A stretch of DNA of 64,000 nucleotides. Origin: Brevibacterium senegalense. Lineage in GTDB: Bacteria; Actinomycetota; Actinomycetes; Actinomycetales; Brevibacteriaceae. Made by a program: the position numbers and the translations under genes. Positions 1 to 8,995 of the stretch are shown here, one piece after another; position 1 is the first letter of the stretch, and each line of letters begins with the position of its first letter. The DNA lies in contig NZ_HE978600.1 in assembly GCF_000285835.1 (NCBI RefSeq), forward strand, positions 531,213 through 595,212, in the 5' to 3' direction. The notes below the pieces were generated by a model that saw only the letters and a program-made list of their open reading frames with translations, was not told the DNA's origin and searched no databases.

Positions 1-1272
1 GTCGTGAAAGGCGGTCATGTCGATGACGTTGCCCTCCGGGTCCTTGACGATCGCGCCGGCGAGGACCTCGGCGAGGCCCTTGCGGCGGGCGACGTCGCCC
101 ATGAGTGCGGGCACCTGGCCCTGCTGGTCCAGCATCTGCGCGAACTGGTTGGGGTTCATGCCGTACTGCTGGGAGGCGTTGATGATGTACTCGATGAGCT
201 CCGGCTGGGACACCTCGATGCCCTCCGCCTTCACGACCGCGTCCAGCACGAACTGGGTGCGGAGGTTGCGGGTGGTCTCCTCGGTGACCTCGGCGCGGTG
301 CTCGTCGTCCTCGAGGCGGTTCTCGCCCTCGAGGTGACGGTGCACCTCGTCCTCGACGACCTTGGACGGGACCGGCGGGTCGATGCGCTCCAGCAGCGCC
401 TCGAGGACCTTGTCGCGGGCCTCGACGCCCTGGTCGAACTCCTTCTTCTCCGCCGCCTGCGTGCGCAGGTCCTCGCGGAGCTCCTCGACCGTGTCGAACT
501 CGGAGGCCAGCTGGGCGAACTCGTCGTCGACCTCCGGCAGCTCGCGGACCTTGACGGACTTGACCGCCAGGGTCACGGAGCTCGTCTCACCGGCGTGCTC
601 GCCGCCGGCCAGCGTCGTCTCGAAGGTGGTCTCCTCGCCCTCGGACAGGCCGTCCAGCGCCTCGTCCATGCCCTCGAGCATGGAGCCGGAGCCCACCTCG
701 TAGGAGATGTCGGAGGCGTCGTCGACCTGCTCGTCGTCGATCTTCGCGGTCAGGTCGAGGGTGACGAAGTCGCCCTTCGCCGCCGGGCGGTCGACGGACA
801 CGAGGGTGCCGAAGCGCTCCCGCAGCTCGTCCAGCTGCTGCTGCACGTCCTCATCCGTGACCTCGACGCTGTCGACCTCGACCTCGATCGAGTCGTAGGC
901 GGGCAGCTCGACGGCGGGTGCGACGTCGACCTCGATGGTGACCTTGAGGTCGCCCTCGTCCTTGCCGTCCAGACCGGGCACCTCCTGCACCTCGACCTCG
1001 GGCTGGCCCAGCGGGGTCAGGTCGTGCTCGGTGAGGGCACCGCGGTAGAAGTCGTCCAGGCTGTTGTTGACGGCCTCCTGCAGGACGACGGGGCGGCCCA
1101 CGCGCTGGTCGATGATGCGGGAGGGGACCTTGCCGCGGCGGAAGCCCGGGACGTTCACCTGCTTCGCGATCTCGCGATAGGCCTCGTCGACGCTCGGCTT
1201 GAGCTCGGCGAAGGGCGCCTCGATGCTGAGCTTGACCCGGGTGGGGTCGATGGTCTCGACGGAGCTCTTCAC
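1..1272 (-). CDS. tig: Trigger factor (3' end off the window)
   Basis: Ribosome-associated peptidyl-prolyl isomerase and chaperone that meets nascent chains at the exit tunnel. The reading frame begins with GTG at 1272 (VKSSVETIDPTRVKLS), and the ribosome-docking loop typical of the family follows (PGFRRGKVP, about residues 44-52). The central FKBP-like part and most of the C-terminal chaperone arms follow. 424 codons are present, against about 430-470 in the family, so only the last part is missing beyond position 1. The neighbouring OpuC operon upstream lies on the same strand, 157 bp away, and that gap could hold the tig promoter (TACTAT-like -10 at 1399-1404). Family assignment is firm. 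Confidence 0.95.
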   Translation of the reverse strand, partial: MKSSVETIDPTRVKLSIEAPFAELKPSVDEAYREIAKQVNVPGFRRGKVPSRIIDQRVGRPVVLQEAVNNSLDDFYRGALTEHDLTPLGQPEVEVQEVPGLDGKDEGDLKVTIEVDVAPAVELPAYDSIEVEVDSVEVTDEDVQQQLDELRERFGTLVSVDRPAAKGDFVTLDLTAKIDDEQVDDASDISYEVGSGSMLEGMDEALDGLSEGEETTFETTLAGGEHAGETSSVTLAVKSVKVRELPEVDDEFAQLASEFDTVEELREDLRTQAAEKKEFDQGVEARDKVLEALLERIDPPVPSKVVEDEVHRHLEGENRLEDDEHRAEVTEETTRNLRTQFVLDAVVKAEGIEVSQPELIEYIINASQQYGMNPNQFAQMLDQQGQVPALMGDVARRKGLAEVLAGAIVKDPEGNVIDMTAFHD

Positions 1273-1429
1273 AGTTTCCCTCTCGTTGTCTGCTGCGGAG
1301 TGCGGGGCGGCGGCCGAGCCGTGCAGCAGACTGCGGAGCGGACGGACGCGTACCGGTATCATCTGCGGCCGGGCACAGCCGACCGCACATCCTGCGCAAT
1401 AGTACTCACCCAGGCGACCGATTGCAGAA

Positions 1430-2116
1430 TCAGGGGCGCGCGGATCCCTGCGGGGACCGCGCTCGCAGACCCCGCACCCGGCCCGGAGCGGTCGCTCTGG
1501 CGACGAGGGCCAGCAGCCCGTCGAGGACGAGTGCGAGTCCCGCGACCAGCACCGCGCCCAGGACGACGCGGTCGTAGTCGCGGACCGCCAGCCCGTCGAA
1601 GATGAACCGGCCGATCCCGCCCAGATTCACGAACGCGGCGATCGTGGCGGTCGCGACGACCTGCAGCACCGCGGAGCGCAGGCCCGCGACCATGAGCGGC
1701 AGGGCCACGGGGATCCGCACCTGCAGCAGCACCTGGCGCCCCGTCATGCCCATCGCGTACGCCGCGTCGACGGCGGCGCGGTCCGCCGTCGCGATCCCCG
1801 CGGCCGTGTGCGACAGGACGGGCGGGATCGCGAGGAGCACCAGCGCGATCGTGGGCGGGATGAGGCCGGCTCCCAGCAGCAGGACCAGCAGCGTCATGAG
1901 GCCCAGGCTGGGCAGCGCGCGCAGCGCGTTCGCTCCGGCGATCATCCAGGCTCCCCGCCCCGCGTGCCCGATGAGCAGGCCGGCCGGCACCGCGAGCAGG
2001 ACCGCGATCCCCACGGCCAGCCCGGAGTACGCGAGGTGCTCCCCCACCCGTGTGAGGATGAGAGCCGTGTCGAGACCGGTGCCCGCCGCTGCCGCAGTCG
2101 CCGCCGAGGCCGTCAT
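1430..2116 (-). CDS. OpuC-type glycine betaine/choline ABC permease, second subunit
   Basis: 228-residue integral membrane subunit of a compatible-solute importer. It has about five to six hydrophobic segments and the permease EAA-type loop (AAYAMGMTGRQVLLQVRIP). The ATG at 2116 was chosen because it overlaps the stop of the upstream permease as ATGA (2113-2116), which indicates translational coupling. An open frame continues further upstream but has no permease-like sequence. It is the last gene of a four-gene operon running 4761 to 1430. The family is clear. The exact solute (betaine, choline, carnitine or proline betaine) cannot be read from sequence. Confidence 0.92.
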   Translation of the reverse strand: MTASAATAAAAGTGLDTALILTRVGEHLAYSGLAVGIAVLLAVPAGLLIGHAGRGAWMIAGANALRALPSLGLMTLLVLLLGAGLIPPTIALVLLAIPPVLSHTAAGIATADRAAVDAAYAMGMTGRQVLLQVRIPVALPLMVAGLRSAVLQVVATATIAAFVNLGGIGRFIFDGLAVRDYDRVVLGAVLVAGLALVLDGLLALVARATAPGRVRGLRARSPQGSARP

Positions 2117-2760
2117 GCCGCGGTCCTGCCGGCCCGGTCCCAGCGGGTGAGGCTGCGGCCCACCAGCGCGAGGAGCCGGTCGAGGACGAGCGCCAGGACG
2201 ACCGTCCCGATGATGCCGGCCAGGATCTGGTCCGGGTAGCTGCGCTGGTATCCGGCGGTGAAGAGCCGGCCCAGTCCCCCGATCCCGATGACCGCGCCCA
2301 CGGACACGAGCGACACGTTCGTGACGAGCACGACGCGCAGGGCGGGGATGAGGACGGGCAGCGCGATGGGCAGTTCCACCGCGGCGATCCGGCGGGCGGG
2401 CGCGTACCCCATCGCCTGCGCGGCGGAGCGGACGGCCACCGGGACCCCGTCCAGGGAGTCCAGCACGGCGCGGACCAGCAGGGCCAGCGCGTAGAGGGTC
2501 AGGGCGAGGACGACGTTGAGCGGGTCGAGGATCTGCGTGCCCAGGATGCCCGGGATCACGACGAAGAGCGCGAGGGACGGGATCGTGAAGAGGATGCCGG
2601 CGATGAGGACGGCGAGTGCGCGGGCGCGGGGGCGGCCGCGCAGCGCGGCGCCCACGGGGAGTGCGAAGAGCAGGCCCAGGAGGGTGGGCAGGACGGAGAG
2701 CACGGTGTGCTCGGCCAGGAGGGGCCAGAACGGATCGGGGTTCTCCAGCAGCCAGATCAT
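2113..2760 (-). CDS. OpuC-type glycine betaine/choline ABC permease, first subunit
   Basis: 215-residue membrane permease with several hydrophobic helices and the cytoplasmic EAA-type loop that docks on the ATPase (AAQAMGYAPARRIAAVELP). It starts inside the stop codon of the ATPase gene (ATGA at 2757-2760) and ends inside the start of the next permease. It presumably pairs with the following permease to form a heterodimeric channel, as in OpuCB/OpuCD systems. Confidence 0.92.
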   Translation of the reverse strand: MIWLLENPDPFWPLLAEHTVLSVLPTLLGLLFALPVGAALRGRPRARALAVLIAGILFTIPSLALFVVIPGILGTQILDPLNVVLALTLYALALLVRAVLDSLDGVPVAVRSAAQAMGYAPARRIAAVELPIALPVLIPALRVVLVTNVSLVSVGAVIGIGGLGRLFTAGYQRSYPDQILAGIIGTVVLALVLDRLLALVGRSLTRWDRAGRTAA

Positions 2761-3815
2761 GACGGGTCACGGGCCGCGTCGACGGCGGCCAGCACGGCGC
2801 TGCGGGTGATCCACCCCGTGACCGCCCCGTGGTCGTCGACCGCATGCGCCGCTGCCGTCGGGGACGACAGGACGGCGTCGAGCGCCTGCCGCAGTCCGTC
2901 GCCCACGCGCCAGCCCTCCCCCGCGGGGATGCGCTCATCGCCCCGGACCCACGCGGTGGGACGGCCGTCGTCCGTGCAGGTGAGTCGCCAGCCGTCGACG
3001 GCGCCCGGCACCGGCGCCGTCCCGTCGTCCGCGGCCGGCTCCAGGGGCAGGACCTCGAGGGCGGCGGGGCGGAACCCCAGGGACCGGAAGCCGCGGTCGC
3101 GTCCCACCATCTGCGCGACGAACGGATCCGCAGGGCGCTCCAGGAGCGTCTGCGGATCCGCGTGCTGGTGGATCGTGCCGCCCGGGCCGAAGACGACGAT
3201 CCGGTCGCCCAGGAGCAGGGCCTCGTCGATGTCGTGGGTCACGAACACGATCGTCTGCGACAGGGTCTCCCGCAGGCGCAGCAGTTCCTGCTGCAGCTCC
3301 GCCCGCACGACGGGGTCGACGGCCGAGAACGGCTCGTCCATGAGGAGGATGGGCGGGTCGGCGGCGAGCGCGCGGGCCACGCCCACCCGCTGCTGCTGGC
3401 CGCCGGACAGCTCGGCGGGGAAGCGTTCGTCGAGCTCCGGCCGCAGCCGCACGAGCCGCAGCGCGTCCTGCGCCCTCTCCCGGGCTTCGCCGCGCGGGAG
3501 GCCGGCCAGACGCAGCGTCGTCGCGACGTTGTCGACCGCGGTCCGGTGGGGGAAGAGGCCGGCGCCCTGGATGACGTAGCCCATCGACCGGCGCAGCGTC
3601 ACCGGCGCGACATCGCGGACATCCGTCCCGTCGACCAGCACGCGGCCGGAAGTCGGCTCGACCATCCGGTTGATCATCCGCATGGTGGTCGTCTTGCCGC
3701 AGCCGCTGGGGCCCACGAACACGGTGAGGGAACCGGCCTCGATCTCGAGGTCGATGCCGTCGACCGCTCGGGTGCCGTCCCCGTAGGTCTTGGACACCCC
3801 CTGGAACTCGATCAT
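2757..3815 (-). CDS. OpuC-type compatible-solute ABC transporter ATPase
   Basis: 352-residue nucleotide-binding subunit. Visible motifs are Walker A GPSGCGKTT (about residues 35-43), signature LSGGQQQR (136-143) and Walker B ILLMDEP (156-162), with an H-loop after VFVTHD. The C-terminal region from about residue 290 looks like one CBS-type domain, where OpuCA proteins commonly have a tandem pair used to sense ionic strength. It follows the binding-protein gene by 13 bp and overlaps the first permease by four bases. Role: ATP-driven uptake of osmoprotectants. Confidence 0.94.
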   Translation of the reverse strand: MIEFQGVSKTYGDGTRAVDGIDLEIEAGSLTVFVGPSGCGKTTTMRMINRMVEPTSGRVLVDGTDVRDVAPVTLRRSMGYVIQGAGLFPHRTAVDNVATTLRLAGLPRGEARERAQDALRLVRLRPELDERFPAELSGGQQQRVGVARALAADPPILLMDEPFSAVDPVVRAELQQELLRLRETLSQTIVFVTHDIDEALLLGDRIVVFGPGGTIHQHADPQTLLERPADPFVAQMVGRDRGFRSLGFRPAALEVLPLEPAADDGTAPVPGAVDGWRLTCTDDGRPTAWVRGDERIPAGEGWRVGDGLRQALDAVLSSPTAAAHAVDDHGAVTGWITRSAVLAAVDAARDPS

Positions 3816-3828
3816 GCGCCGGCTCCGC

Positions 3829-4761
3829 TCATGAGCCGGCCAGGCCGCGCTCCTCCAGCCAGTCCGCGGCGGCCGTGGCGGGCTCGGCCTTCTCGTCGCC
3901 GGACACCCGCAGGTTCAGGTCGATGAGGTCCTCGGTCGTGAGCTCTGCGGACACCGCGTCCAGCGCGTCCTGCGCCTCCGGGGACAGACGGCCGTCCCGG
4001 GCGATGGGGACGACGTTCTGGGCGGGGAAGTGACCGGTCTCGTCCTCGAGGACGACGAGGTCCTCGGTCTTGATCGCGGGGCTCGTGCTGAAGATGTTCG
4101 CAGCTCTCACGTCGCCGTCGACCAGGGCGGCGACGGTCGCGGGACCGCCGCCGTCGGAGATCGGCTCGAACGTGGTCGGGACGATGTCGAACGACTCCTC
4201 GAGCCCGGGCAGCCCCACGGCCCGCTCCGCGAACTCAGGGGGACCCGCGATCGTGAGCTCGTCGTTGTGGTCGGCGAGGTCCGCGATCGTCGTGAGGTCC
4301 CACTCCCGGGCCGTCTCCTGCGTGACGACCAGCGAGTCCTTGTTCTCCGCCTCCGAGGCCGTGAGGGCGACGAGGTCCTGCTCACCCAGCGCGTCCGGCA
4401 GTGCGGAGCTGATCGCGTCCTCGGACGAGGCGTCGGCCTCGGGGTCCAGGAAGAGGAGCAGGTTTCCGGTGTAGTCGGGAATCACGTCGATCGACCCGTC
4501 GGCCAGGGCGGGGACGTAGGCCTCGCGGGAGCCGATGTTGAAGGAGGTCTCGACCTCCAGCCCCGCACCCTCGAGCGCCTGGGCGTAGAGGTTGCCGATG
4601 ATCTCCGATTCCGTGAAGTTCGCACTGGAGACGACGATCGGTCCGCCGTCGCCGCCGTCGGTGGCGTCACCGCCGGACAGGGGGTCTCCCCCGCAACCGG
4701 TGAGGACGAGGAGCGCAGTGATCGCTCCGACCGTCGCGGTCGTGTGAAGTCGTCGTCCCAT
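3829..4761 (-). CDS. OpuAC-family solute-binding lipoprotein
   Basis: 310-residue extracellular binding protein of the same importer. The N-terminus is a lipoprotein signal peptide with lipobox LTGC, so the mature protein is anchored by Cys at about residue 22. A Gly/Asp-rich linker follows, then the OpuAC fold (VSSANFTESEIIGNLYAQAL and later DYTGNLL are typical). A GGGGAG ribosome-binding site precedes the ATG. First gene of the operon, so osmotic regulation would act upstream of 4761. No operator is recognisable there. Confidence 0.94.
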   Translation of the reverse strand: MGRRLHTTATVGAITALLVLTGCGGDPLSGGDATDGGDGGPIVVSSANFTESEIIGNLYAQALEGAGLEVETSFNIGSREAYVPALADGSIDVIPDYTGNLLLFLDPEADASSEDAISSALPDALGEQDLVALTASEAENKDSLVVTQETAREWDLTTIADLADHNDELTIAGPPEFAERAVGLPGLEESFDIVPTTFEPISDGGGPATVAALVDGDVRAANIFSTSPAIKTEDLVVLEDETGHFPAQNVVPIARDGRLSPEAQDALDAVSAELTTEDLIDLNLRVSGDEKAEPATAAADWLEERGLAGS

Positions 4762-4873
4762 GGCTCGCAGTCTCCCCGTTCCGTTGTGGTGTCAGGACTG
4801 CCGTCCGGACTTCGAGCCTACATCGGTGCAGGTCGACGCGGCGGCCGCCACGGCGAAGTGCGGGGTCCGTGGG

Positions 4874-5461
4874 TCAGGCCAGATCCGCTGAGGTCCGCAA
4901 TCGGATCTGGGGGTCGAACAATCCCATGATCCGCAGGGCCGCGGCGCCGTCGTCGGCCGTCGAGCCCGCACAGCCGTCCGTCAGCACCTCGACATGCGCG
5001 CCGGCGTCCGCCGCCGCCAGGGCCGTCGCGACGACGCAGCAGTCGGTCGACACGCCCGTGAGGACGATCCGCGGCGCCTCCCCCACGACGGCGCGCAGGC
5101 CGTCTCCCCATTTCCCGAAGGTGGGCTCGTCGACGGTGGGCCGGTCCGTGAGCGCGCGGGCGCGCGGCACCAGGTCGTAGAGCGGATCAGCGGCGGGTCG
5201 GTCGGCGAAGGGCCAGGCCTCGAAGTAGTCGGTCCACGAGGTGGTCGAGCCCTCCCCCGTCGCCCGCTGCGCGGTGGGCAGCCACCGCGTCACGACGACC
5301 CGCCCGTCGAAGGCGGGGGCAGCCCGCTCGATGACGGTCATCGCGGCGTCGAACTCCGGCGACGCCCACTCTGACGCAGGGTCCGCGAAGATCACCTGGG
5401 GATCGATGACCACCAGCCAGGGGGCCTCGGCGGCGGCGTGCGGGACCACCTGCCCACTCAT
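4874..5461 (-). CDS. Isochorismatase-like cysteine hydrolase
   Basis: 195-residue alpha/beta hydrolase of the cysteine hydrolase superfamily, which includes nicotinamidases, ureidoacrylate hydrolases and isochorismatases. Expected catalytic residues are visible: Asp in LVVIDPQ (about residue 21), Lys in TFGKWGDG, and Cys in GVSTDCCVVAT. Its ATG at 5461 overlaps the end of the permease frame (ATGA, 5458-5461), so the two were built as one translational unit for uptake and hydrolysis of a small amide or nucleobase-derived compound. The substrate is not evident. Because the permease upstream carries a stop codon, coupling to full-length permease translation would be lost unless that stop is read through or is a sequencing error. 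Confidence 0.85.
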   Translation of the reverse strand: MSGQVVPHAAAEAPWLVVIDPQVIFADPASEWASPEFDAAMTVIERAAPAFDGRVVVTRWLPTAQRATGEGSTTSWTDYFEAWPFADRPAADPLYDLVPRARALTDRPTVDEPTFGKWGDGLRAVVGEAPRIVLTGVSTDCCVVATALAAADAGAHVEVLTDGCAGSTADDGAAALRIMGLFDPQIRLRTSADLA

Positions 5462-6972
5462 GCCGCGGCTCCCTCCTGCCGGCGGATGCGGCCGCGGCGC
5501 AGGAGGAGGGCGACGACGAAGGACAGGGCGAGCGAGACGATGACGCCCAGGTTCGCGTACGCCCAGGCGCCGTCCCGGCCGCCCAGCGGGCCCAGCAGGT
5601 AGCCCTGCCAGTTGTTCCAGGCGGCGTCGTCGGCGAACCCGTTGACGACCAGCCCCCAGCCCACGAACGAGGCGACGACCATGATGGAGACGGAGATCCA
5701 GTCCGTCGAGCGGTAGCGGCCGGCCGGATCGAAGAGGGCCGCCTCGTCATACGGAAGCCTGCGGGTCAGCACGTCCGCGATGAGGATGCCGGCCCACGAG
5801 GCCAGCGGCACGCCCAGGGTGATGAGGAAAGACTGGAACGGGCCGATGAACGACTACGCGAAGAACACGACCCAGATGGTCGCGACGGTGAGGATGACGC
5901 CGTCGATCGCGGCGGCCAGCGGGCGGGGGATGTCGATGCCCAGGCTCAGGAGGGTGAGGCCGGACGAGTAGATGCCCAGGACCGCACCGGAGACCAGCGC
6001 CAACACGGCGGTGAGCAGGAACGGCAGCAGCGCCCACAGCGGCAGGATCGAGGCGAGCGCGCCCACGGGGTCGTCGCCCACGGCGGCCCGCAGGTCGTCG
6101 TCGGAGCCGGCCAGCAGGAGGCCGAACACGACGAGGATGACCGGCGCTGCGGATCCGCCGATCGTGTTCCACAGGACGATGGTCGTATCCGGGGTGTCGC
6201 GGCGCTGGTAGCGGGACCAGTCGGCGGCGATGTTGATCCAGCCCAGGCCGAAGCCGGTCATGACCATGACGAGCGCGCCCGTCACCTGCTGGCCGGTGCC
6301 GGACGGCTGGGCCAGGACCGCGGCCATGTCGATGTGCGGGATCGTCAGCACCATGAAGACGATCGTCATCGCCCCGGTCAGCCACGTGAGGACGGACTGC
6401 AGCTTCATGATCGTGTGATAGCCCAGCACGGAGGCGGCCACGATGAGGGCCGCGATCGCGATGGCCGCGATGACGAGGACGCCGGTGCCGGAGGCCAGAC
6501 CCAGAGTGGAGAGCACGGTCGCGGTCGCGAGCACCGCGGTGATCGCGAGCATCGTCTCCCACCCGATCGAGGTGAGCCACGAGACGATGCCCGGCAGCTT
6601 CTGCCCGTGGACGCCGAAGGCGACGCGGGACAGGACCATCGTGGGCACGCTGCCGCGCTTGCCGGCGATCGCGATGAGGCCGCAGAGGCCGAACGACACG
6701 ATGATGCCGATGACCGCGACGATCGTGGCCTGGACGAAGGAGATGCCGAAGTCCAGGATCCACGAGCCGTAGCTCATGCCGAAGACGGAGACGTTCGCGG
6801 CGAACCACGGCCAGAAGAGGTCGTGGGGCTTGGCGGTGCGCTGCGACTCGTCGATCACCTCGATGCCGGTGCGCTCGATGAGCGCCGGTGCGACGGGCTG
6901 CGTTGCGGGGGCGGGCTGAGGTGCTGCGGCAGCCTGTGCTGCGGTGACGGGACGCGCTGAAGGATCCGACAC
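5458..6972 (-). pseudogene. NCS1-family nucleobase:cation symporter interrupted by one in-frame TAG
   Basis: Purine/cytosine permease-like transporter, about 504 codons if read through. The N-terminal part (GTG start 6972, AGGAGG ribosome-binding site six bases upstream) gives 372 residues with NCS1 signatures such as FGMSYGSWILDFG and WINIAADWSRYQRRD, and ends at TAG 5856-5854 after VVFFA. The same frame continues at once with SFIGPFQSFLITLGVPLASW, the normal next part of the family, and stays open for 132 more codons to 5458. There is no frameshift or deletion, only a single stop where Tyr (TAC/TAT) would be expected. A 372-residue product would lack the last two or so helices. Truncated protein, pseudogene or base-call error are all possible. 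Confidence 0.85.
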
Positions 6973-7094
6973 GGCCGGCCTCCTGGTGGGTGAGTCGGGA
7001 GGGGCGGAGGTCGGTGGTCCGGCGCGGCGCCCCGTGGGTTGAGCCGATCCTAGCCGCAGACGCGCTCATTTTGAGCATTTCCGCGAAAAAGATG

Positions 7095-8342
7095 TCACGC
7101 GTGTTTCGCGCGGACTCCCACGACGATGCCGCGCAGCAGGATCGGGACGAGCGACAGGACGGTCACCAGGACGACGCCCAACGCCACGCGCCGCACGGAC
7201 CCCGGGACGGGCAGGAGCGCGGTCACGAGTCCCACGTTCAGCAGCGCCCACCGCAGCAGGGTGAAGCGATCGAACTCGCGGTCGACGGCCGCGCGCACCG
7301 CAGGACCGCCGCCCAGCACCGTGGGGACCAGCTGGGACAGCGCACCGGTCAGCAGCTGGAGGGCGAAGCCCAGCACGCCGACGAGGGTGAGCGGGAGGTA
7401 GCCGGCGGCCAGGTGGCCCCACGAGTCCGCGCGCAGGACGTGGACGAGGAGGGAGACGAGCAGGACGAGGCCCCACACCAGCGCCGAGGCCGCGAAGACC
7501 CCCGGGGCCCGCCGCGGCGGGGCTGCGAGGACGGGCCGCAGCAGGGTGCTCCCCCACCACACGGCACCGCACAGGTGGACGGCGAGGCCGGCGACGGCCA
7601 GGGGGCGGACGTCCGCGAGGGCGCCGACGTCGATGAGCGCGATGCCGGCCAGCAGGACCGGCAGCGCCTGCTGCGTCCGGCGCGCGGTCTGCGGGTGCAC
7701 GCGCGTACGCAGCAGGGTGGGCCAGAACGTCACGAGCGTGCCCACGACGGTGAGACCCACCCAGCCCAGCAGCATCGTGACGGTGTGGGCCAGCAGGAGG
7801 CGGCCGAAGAGCTCGCTGGCGGGCCACCGCGCCAGGAGCACGCCGAACGCCGCGCCCACGGGCATGCAGACGGACGCGGCCAGGTAGTACCGGACCGTGA
7901 CCGTGAAGCGACCGGGCAGGGCCGCGCGCAGCCGACGGAGCATCGCCGCGGCGTGGACGAGCACGGCGGCGGCCACGATGAGAGCGCCGGCGAGGACCAG
8001 CCACCACGCGCTGACGGGAACGCCCACGACCACGCAGGCCGTACCCACCGCCAGGAGGAGGAAGCGCAGGGCCTGCAGAGGGGGCGGGTCGGCGGACTCC
8101 GGCGTCTTGAGGAGTGCCTGGGCGAAGAAGGTGCTCCACGCGAACATCGCGTGGCTCAGCGCGCCCAGCAGTGCGAGGTGCACCAGCAGCCACGTCGACT
8201 CGATGATGAAGGGCTGGAGGACGGCGACGACGCCGGCGATGCAGAGCCAGACGACGGTCGGGAAGTCGCGCAGCGGCGCGACGCCGCGGCGGGCCGGGCG
8301 TGGAGGCGGAACGCCCATCAGGCCGCCCGGAGGACTCATCAT
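7095..8342 (-). CDS. Polytopic membrane protein of unknown function, NnrS/copper-oxidase-anchor-like
   Basis: About 415 residues with some ten hydrophobic helices and several intramembrane His residues (for example LLVHLALLGALSHAMFAWS and LLLAHTVTMLLGWVG). This pattern recalls the membrane portion found in some actinobacterial multicopper oxidases and NnrS-like proteins, but no soluble copper domain is attached. Assignment is from pattern memory only. The start is uncertain: ATG at 8342 or 8339 lies just before a Pro/Gly/Arg-rich leader, and a further ATG is at 8375. A palindrome with flanking direct repeats lies just upstream (8356-8387). Confidence 0.6.
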   Translation of the reverse strand: MMSPPGGLMGVPPPRPARRGVAPLRDFPTVVWLCIAGVVAVLQPFIIESTWLLVHLALLGALSHAMFAWSTFFAQALLKTPESADPPPLQALRFLLLAVGTACVVVGVPVSAWWLVLAGALIVAAAVLVHAAAMLRRLRAALPGRFTVTVRYYLAASVCMPVGAAFGVLLARWPASELFGRLLLAHTVTMLLGWVGLTVVGTLVTFWPTLLRTRVHPQTARRTQQALPVLLAGIALIDVGALADVRPLAVAGLAVHLCGAVWWGSTLLRPVLAAPPRRAPGVFAASALVWGLVLLVSLLVHVLRADSWGHLAAGYLPLTLVGVLGFALQLLTGALSQLVPTVLGGGPAVRAAVDREFDRFTLLRWALLNVGLVTALLPVPGSVRRVALGVVLVTVLSLVPILLRGIVVGVRAKHA

Positions 8343-8355
8343 GACCCCCACTGTA

Positions 8356-8387
8356 GGGACAGCGCTGTCATGCACCGCAGGGACAGC
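8356..8387. promoter_or_regulatory. Palindrome and direct repeat between divergent genes
   Basis: GACAGCGCTGTC at 8358-8369 is a perfect 12-bp palindrome. GGGACAGC occurs at 8356-8363 and again at 8380-8387, 24 bp apart. It lies between the start of the minus-strand membrane protein and the plus-strand small ORF at 8431, a usual place for an operator. No regulator is identified. Confidence 0.45.
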
Positions 8388-8430
8388 ACAGTCACGTCGA
8401 TCCGGGAGCCTGCCCTGCTACCGTGCCGCC

Positions 8431-8631
8431 ATGAGGATCGTGGTCCTGATCATCCTGGCACTCGCGTCGTTCGCCGTGTCACGCCTCCTGCTGGCACTCG
8501 TCGGCGACCCCGAGGGCCCGAATCTCCTCATCACGAGCGCACTCGCACTCATCCTGTTCTGCACCGCGGCGGGCGTGCGGGCCGTGGTCGCACGGGCCCG
8601 GCGACGGAGGAATCCCGCGCCATCGGAGTGA
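8431..8631 (+). CDS. Small two-helix membrane protein, hypothetical
   Basis: 66-residue frame starting at ATG 8431 with a hydrophobic N-terminal helix (IVVLIILALASFAVSRLLLA), a short polar loop, a second hydrophobic helix (LITSALALILFCTAAGV) and an Arg-rich, positive C-terminus. That arrangement suggests a real inner-membrane miniprotein with both ends inside. It is divergent from the membrane protein at 7095-8342. No family recognised. Confidence 0.5.
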   Translation: MRIVVLIILALASFAVSRLLLALVGDPEGPNLLITSALALILFCTAAGVRAVVARARRRRNPAPSE

Positions 8632-8655
8632 ACGATGAGGCGGGATCCCAGTCGG

Positions 8656-8729
8656 TCGGGCTGACAGGATTTGAACCTGCGACCCTCTGCTCCCAAAGCA
8701 GATGCGCTACCAAGCTGCGCTACAGCCCG
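8656..8729 (-). tRNA. tRNA-Pro (TGG)
   Basis: Cloverleaf on the minus strand: acceptor CGGGCTG/CAGCCCG, D-arm with AGCTTGGTAGC, anticodon TGG at 8695-8693 in the loop TTTGGGA, T-arm with GGTTCAAATCC. CCA is not encoded. Confidence 0.95.
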
Positions 8730-8808
8730 TGACCCCAATCATCGTAGCCCACCGGCGACGTCGTCCCGCGCACTGCCCCGGACGGCGCTTCAGGACTGCA
8801 CTGTCGTT

Positions 8809-8837
8809 TTGCGCAGGGACCGGGCTTCCACTACAGT
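8809..8837 (+). promoter_or_regulatory. Sigma-70-type promoter of tRNA-Gly
   Basis: TTGCGC at 8809-8814 and TACAGT at 8832-8837 are separated by exactly 17 bp, and the -10 lies 12 bp before the tRNA 5' end. A good housekeeping promoter match, by inspection only. Confidence 0.6.
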
Positions 8838-8849
8838 TGACCCCTGTTC

Positions 8850-8920
8850 GGGGATGTAGCTCAATGGTAGAGCCTCAGTCTTCCAAACTGATGGTGCGGG
8901 TTCGATTCCCGTCATCCCCT
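8850..8920 (+). tRNA. tRNA-Gly (TCC), integration target
   Basis: 71-nt cloverleaf: acceptor GGGGATG/CATCCCC, anticodon TCC in the loop CTTCCAA, T-arm GGTTCGATTCC, followed by CCA at 8921-8923. From 8877 onwards its sequence is the left attachment core of the integrative element, which rebuilds an intact gene on this side. The displaced 3' end lies at 17202-17247. Confidence 0.95.
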
Positions 8921-8922
8921 CC
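8877..8922 (+). repeat. Left attachment core, 46 bp
   Basis: Identical over 46 bp to 17202-17247. The match breaks one base outside on the left (C8876 versus G17201) and after CCCCTCC on the right (A8923 versus G17248). It covers the anticodon loop to acceptor end of tRNA-Gly. Confidence 0.93.
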
Positions 8923-8925
8923 ACG

Positions 8926-8953
8926 ACAACACCGCTGGTCACAGCGGTGTTGT
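8926..8953 (+). terminator. Hairpin terminator after tRNA-Gly, element-borne
   Basis: 12-bp perfect stem (8926-8937 with 8942-8953), 4-nt loop, followed by TCTATTT. It belongs to the element and replaces the original tRNA terminator now at 17254-17275. Confidence 0.75.
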
Positions 8954-8995
8954 TCTATTTGGTAGGCACGCGAAATGGCGTCGAAACGTGCCCCG

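Noticed and set aside
4..1605. Long open frame on the plus strand opposite trigger factor
   Set aside because: Pure GC-bias shadow. The minus-strand frame gives a textbook trigger factor and the plus frame has no recognisable protein features.
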